Shown here: positions 22,028 through 23,032 of the stretch, one piece after another
Layout: each line of letters begins with the position of its first letter
How positions within the stretch are numbered: position 1 is the first letter of the stretch
From: a virus
IMG/VR virus record: IMGVR_UViG_3300011013_000105
Coordinates: 1 to 23,032 of that record
DNA: 23,032 nt
Direction: 5' to 3' (one strand)
Position numbers and translations under genes: made by a program
The notes under the pieces: model-generated
The model's input: only the letters and a program-made list of their open reading frames with translations
The model's database searches: none
Told to the model about the DNA's origin: nothing

Positions 22028-23032
22028 ATGCAAGGAATTGAATCTTTAGGTTATGAGGTTAAAGACCAACCGTTAGTTCCTGATGGTGGTATGCAACAAC
22101 TTAAAGGTGCTGCCGATTTACTTGCAGAGTTTGGCAGAAACGGCGATACGTATGTAGTCCACGCAGCTGAGGGTGAAACAGTTCTTCCGTTAGAGGTTCT
22201 AGAAAATAACCCTAAACTTAAGAGTATGATATACCAACAAATGGAAGAGCTTGGGTTACAGCCAGAGCGATATGTTGTTGGTAATGAGATGAACTCATTA
22301 AATCCTGTTACAGGACAACCTGAGTTTTTCTTTAAAAAGTTATTTAAGAAAATTAAAAAAATAGGCAAAAAAGTTATCAATATTGCTAAAAAGGTAGCTC
22401 CTATTGTTTTGCCGATTGTTGCTCCTTTTTTATTACCTGCTATGCCTCTTTTCCTTACCGCAGGTATTGGCAGTTTGGCAGGTAATTTGATTGCAGGTAA
22501 TGATTTTCAAACATCGTTGAAGAATGCAGTTATTGCAGGTGGTTTGGCAGGAGCTGGTTCTGCTTTATCTGCAGGTAGTTTGAGCGGTTTTACAGCTTCA
22601 CCTGAAAGTATGGGTATTCCTGCAAAATTAGGTGAGTTTTTTGGTCAAGCCCCTACTCCTACCCCTGTTTCAGCAATCGGTGCTGAAGCTTTAGGCGTTC
22701 CTGCAGGAGAGTTTGGTGGTTCGGCTTTTGGGGTATCATCTAGTTCTCCAATTACAACCCAAGTATTTGCAGATGCTGGATTAGGGATAAGCGGCATGGA
22801 GGGTATTACTTTAGATACAGGGTTAGGTAACATAGCTAATCAAGTGGCTAGTGTTGATCCTAATTTAGCAGGGATAGGTGTTGAAGCAGGGCCAGTAGTT
22901 CCGTCAGCAGGAAAGGCTGGAGCGATTTTAACAAACCAAGCAACTGCTAGATCTGGGCCTGAATTAGCAAATTTCCAAAGTATAATGGATCAAGCTCAGT
23001 TTGGTTCTATCCCACCTGCCGGAACTAATGTA
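22028..23032 (+). CDS. Internal virion / DNA-ejection-type protein, 3'-truncated by the window
   Basis: 335 codons visible, still open at the window end. Start ATG 22028 follows AGGA (22015-22018); upstream in-frame codons to the TAG at 21977 contain no ATG, GTG or TTG. The N-terminus (VVHAAEGETVLPLEVLENNP, LQPERYVVGNEMNSLNPVTG) is a segment I recognise from large glycine-rich proteins of marine podoviruses, probably internal virion proteins. Residues 101-122 form a very Lys-rich helix, followed by a hydrophobic stretch (about 124-156) and Gly/Ala-rich segments (from about 170), a composition suited to membrane insertion during DNA ejection. A tape-measure-like role is the alternative. Confidence 0.72.
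   Translation, partial: MQGIESLGYEVKDQPLVPDGGMQQLKGAADLLAEFGRNGDTYVVHAAEGETVLPLEVLENNPKLKSMIYQQMEELGLQPERYVVGNEMNSLNPVTGQPEFFFKKLFKKIKKIGKKVINIAKKVAPIVLPIVAPFLLPAMPLFLTAGIGSLAGNLIAGNDFQTSLKNAVIAGGLAGAGSALSAGSLSGFTASPESMGIPAKLGEFFGQAPTPTPVSAIGAEALGVPAGEFGGSAFGVSSSSPITTQVFADAGLGISGMEGITLDTGLGNIANQVASVDPNLAGIGVEAGPVVPSAGKAGAILTNQATARSGPELANFQSIMDQAQFGSIPPAGTNV

Overview
The window is a continuous stretch of a tailed-phage genome. All genes I can support lie on the + strand and are tightly packed, with stop/start overlaps or gaps of about 2-37 nt nearly everywhere. Both ends cut through genes: the portal protein on the left and an ejection-type internal virion protein on the right. The gene set is portal, holin/endolysin, GroES, scaffold, capsid, adaptor, beta-rich virion proteins, gp10-type nozzle and internal virion protein. 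It resembles short-tailed (podovirus) phages known mainly from marine metagenomes and from isolates on marine alphaproteobacteria (SAR11/SAR116-type hosts). The low GC content fits that host range, but the host itself is inference. No integrase, repressor, polymerase, tRNA or CRISPR array is visible.

Layout: (1) 1-1839 portal. (2) 1846-3845 an unknown protein, an EF-hand/two-TM protein, a 3TM holin, an M15-type endolysin and a small helical protein. (3) 3835-7284 head module: GroES-like co-chaperonin, scaffold, conserved small protein, decoration-like protein and major capsid protein. (4) 7285-7441 the largest non-coding gap (157 bp): two intrinsic terminators with a parS-like palindrome between them, then a short leader hairpin. 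(5) 7442-9687 two beta-rich virion proteins, three small very basic proteins and a 52-aa bitopic membrane protein. (6) 9698-12043 two connector/adaptor-type proteins carrying the same inserted repeat module, a zinc-ribbon protein between them, and a small helical protein. (7) 12045-18471 fibre/receptor-binding region: four beta-rich tail proteins, then three adjacent kelch-like repeat proteins with 6, 12 and 6 repeats. (8) 18503-21930 a coiled-coil protein, two small conserved proteins and a gp10/nozzle-like stabilisation protein. (9) 21931-22027 a 97-bp gap with a strong RNA hairpin inside a closing stem next to the following start codon. (10) 22028-end a glycine-rich, membrane-active-looking internal virion protein.

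The genes would act together in assembly (portal, scaffold, capsid, GroES), tail completion (adaptors, nozzle, fibres), DNA delivery (internal virion protein) and lysis (holin, endolysin). The most unusual signals are the parS-like site between terminators, the structured RNA at 21938-22026, the repeat module shared by two connector genes, and the 6+12+6 repeat arithmetic of the fibre genes.
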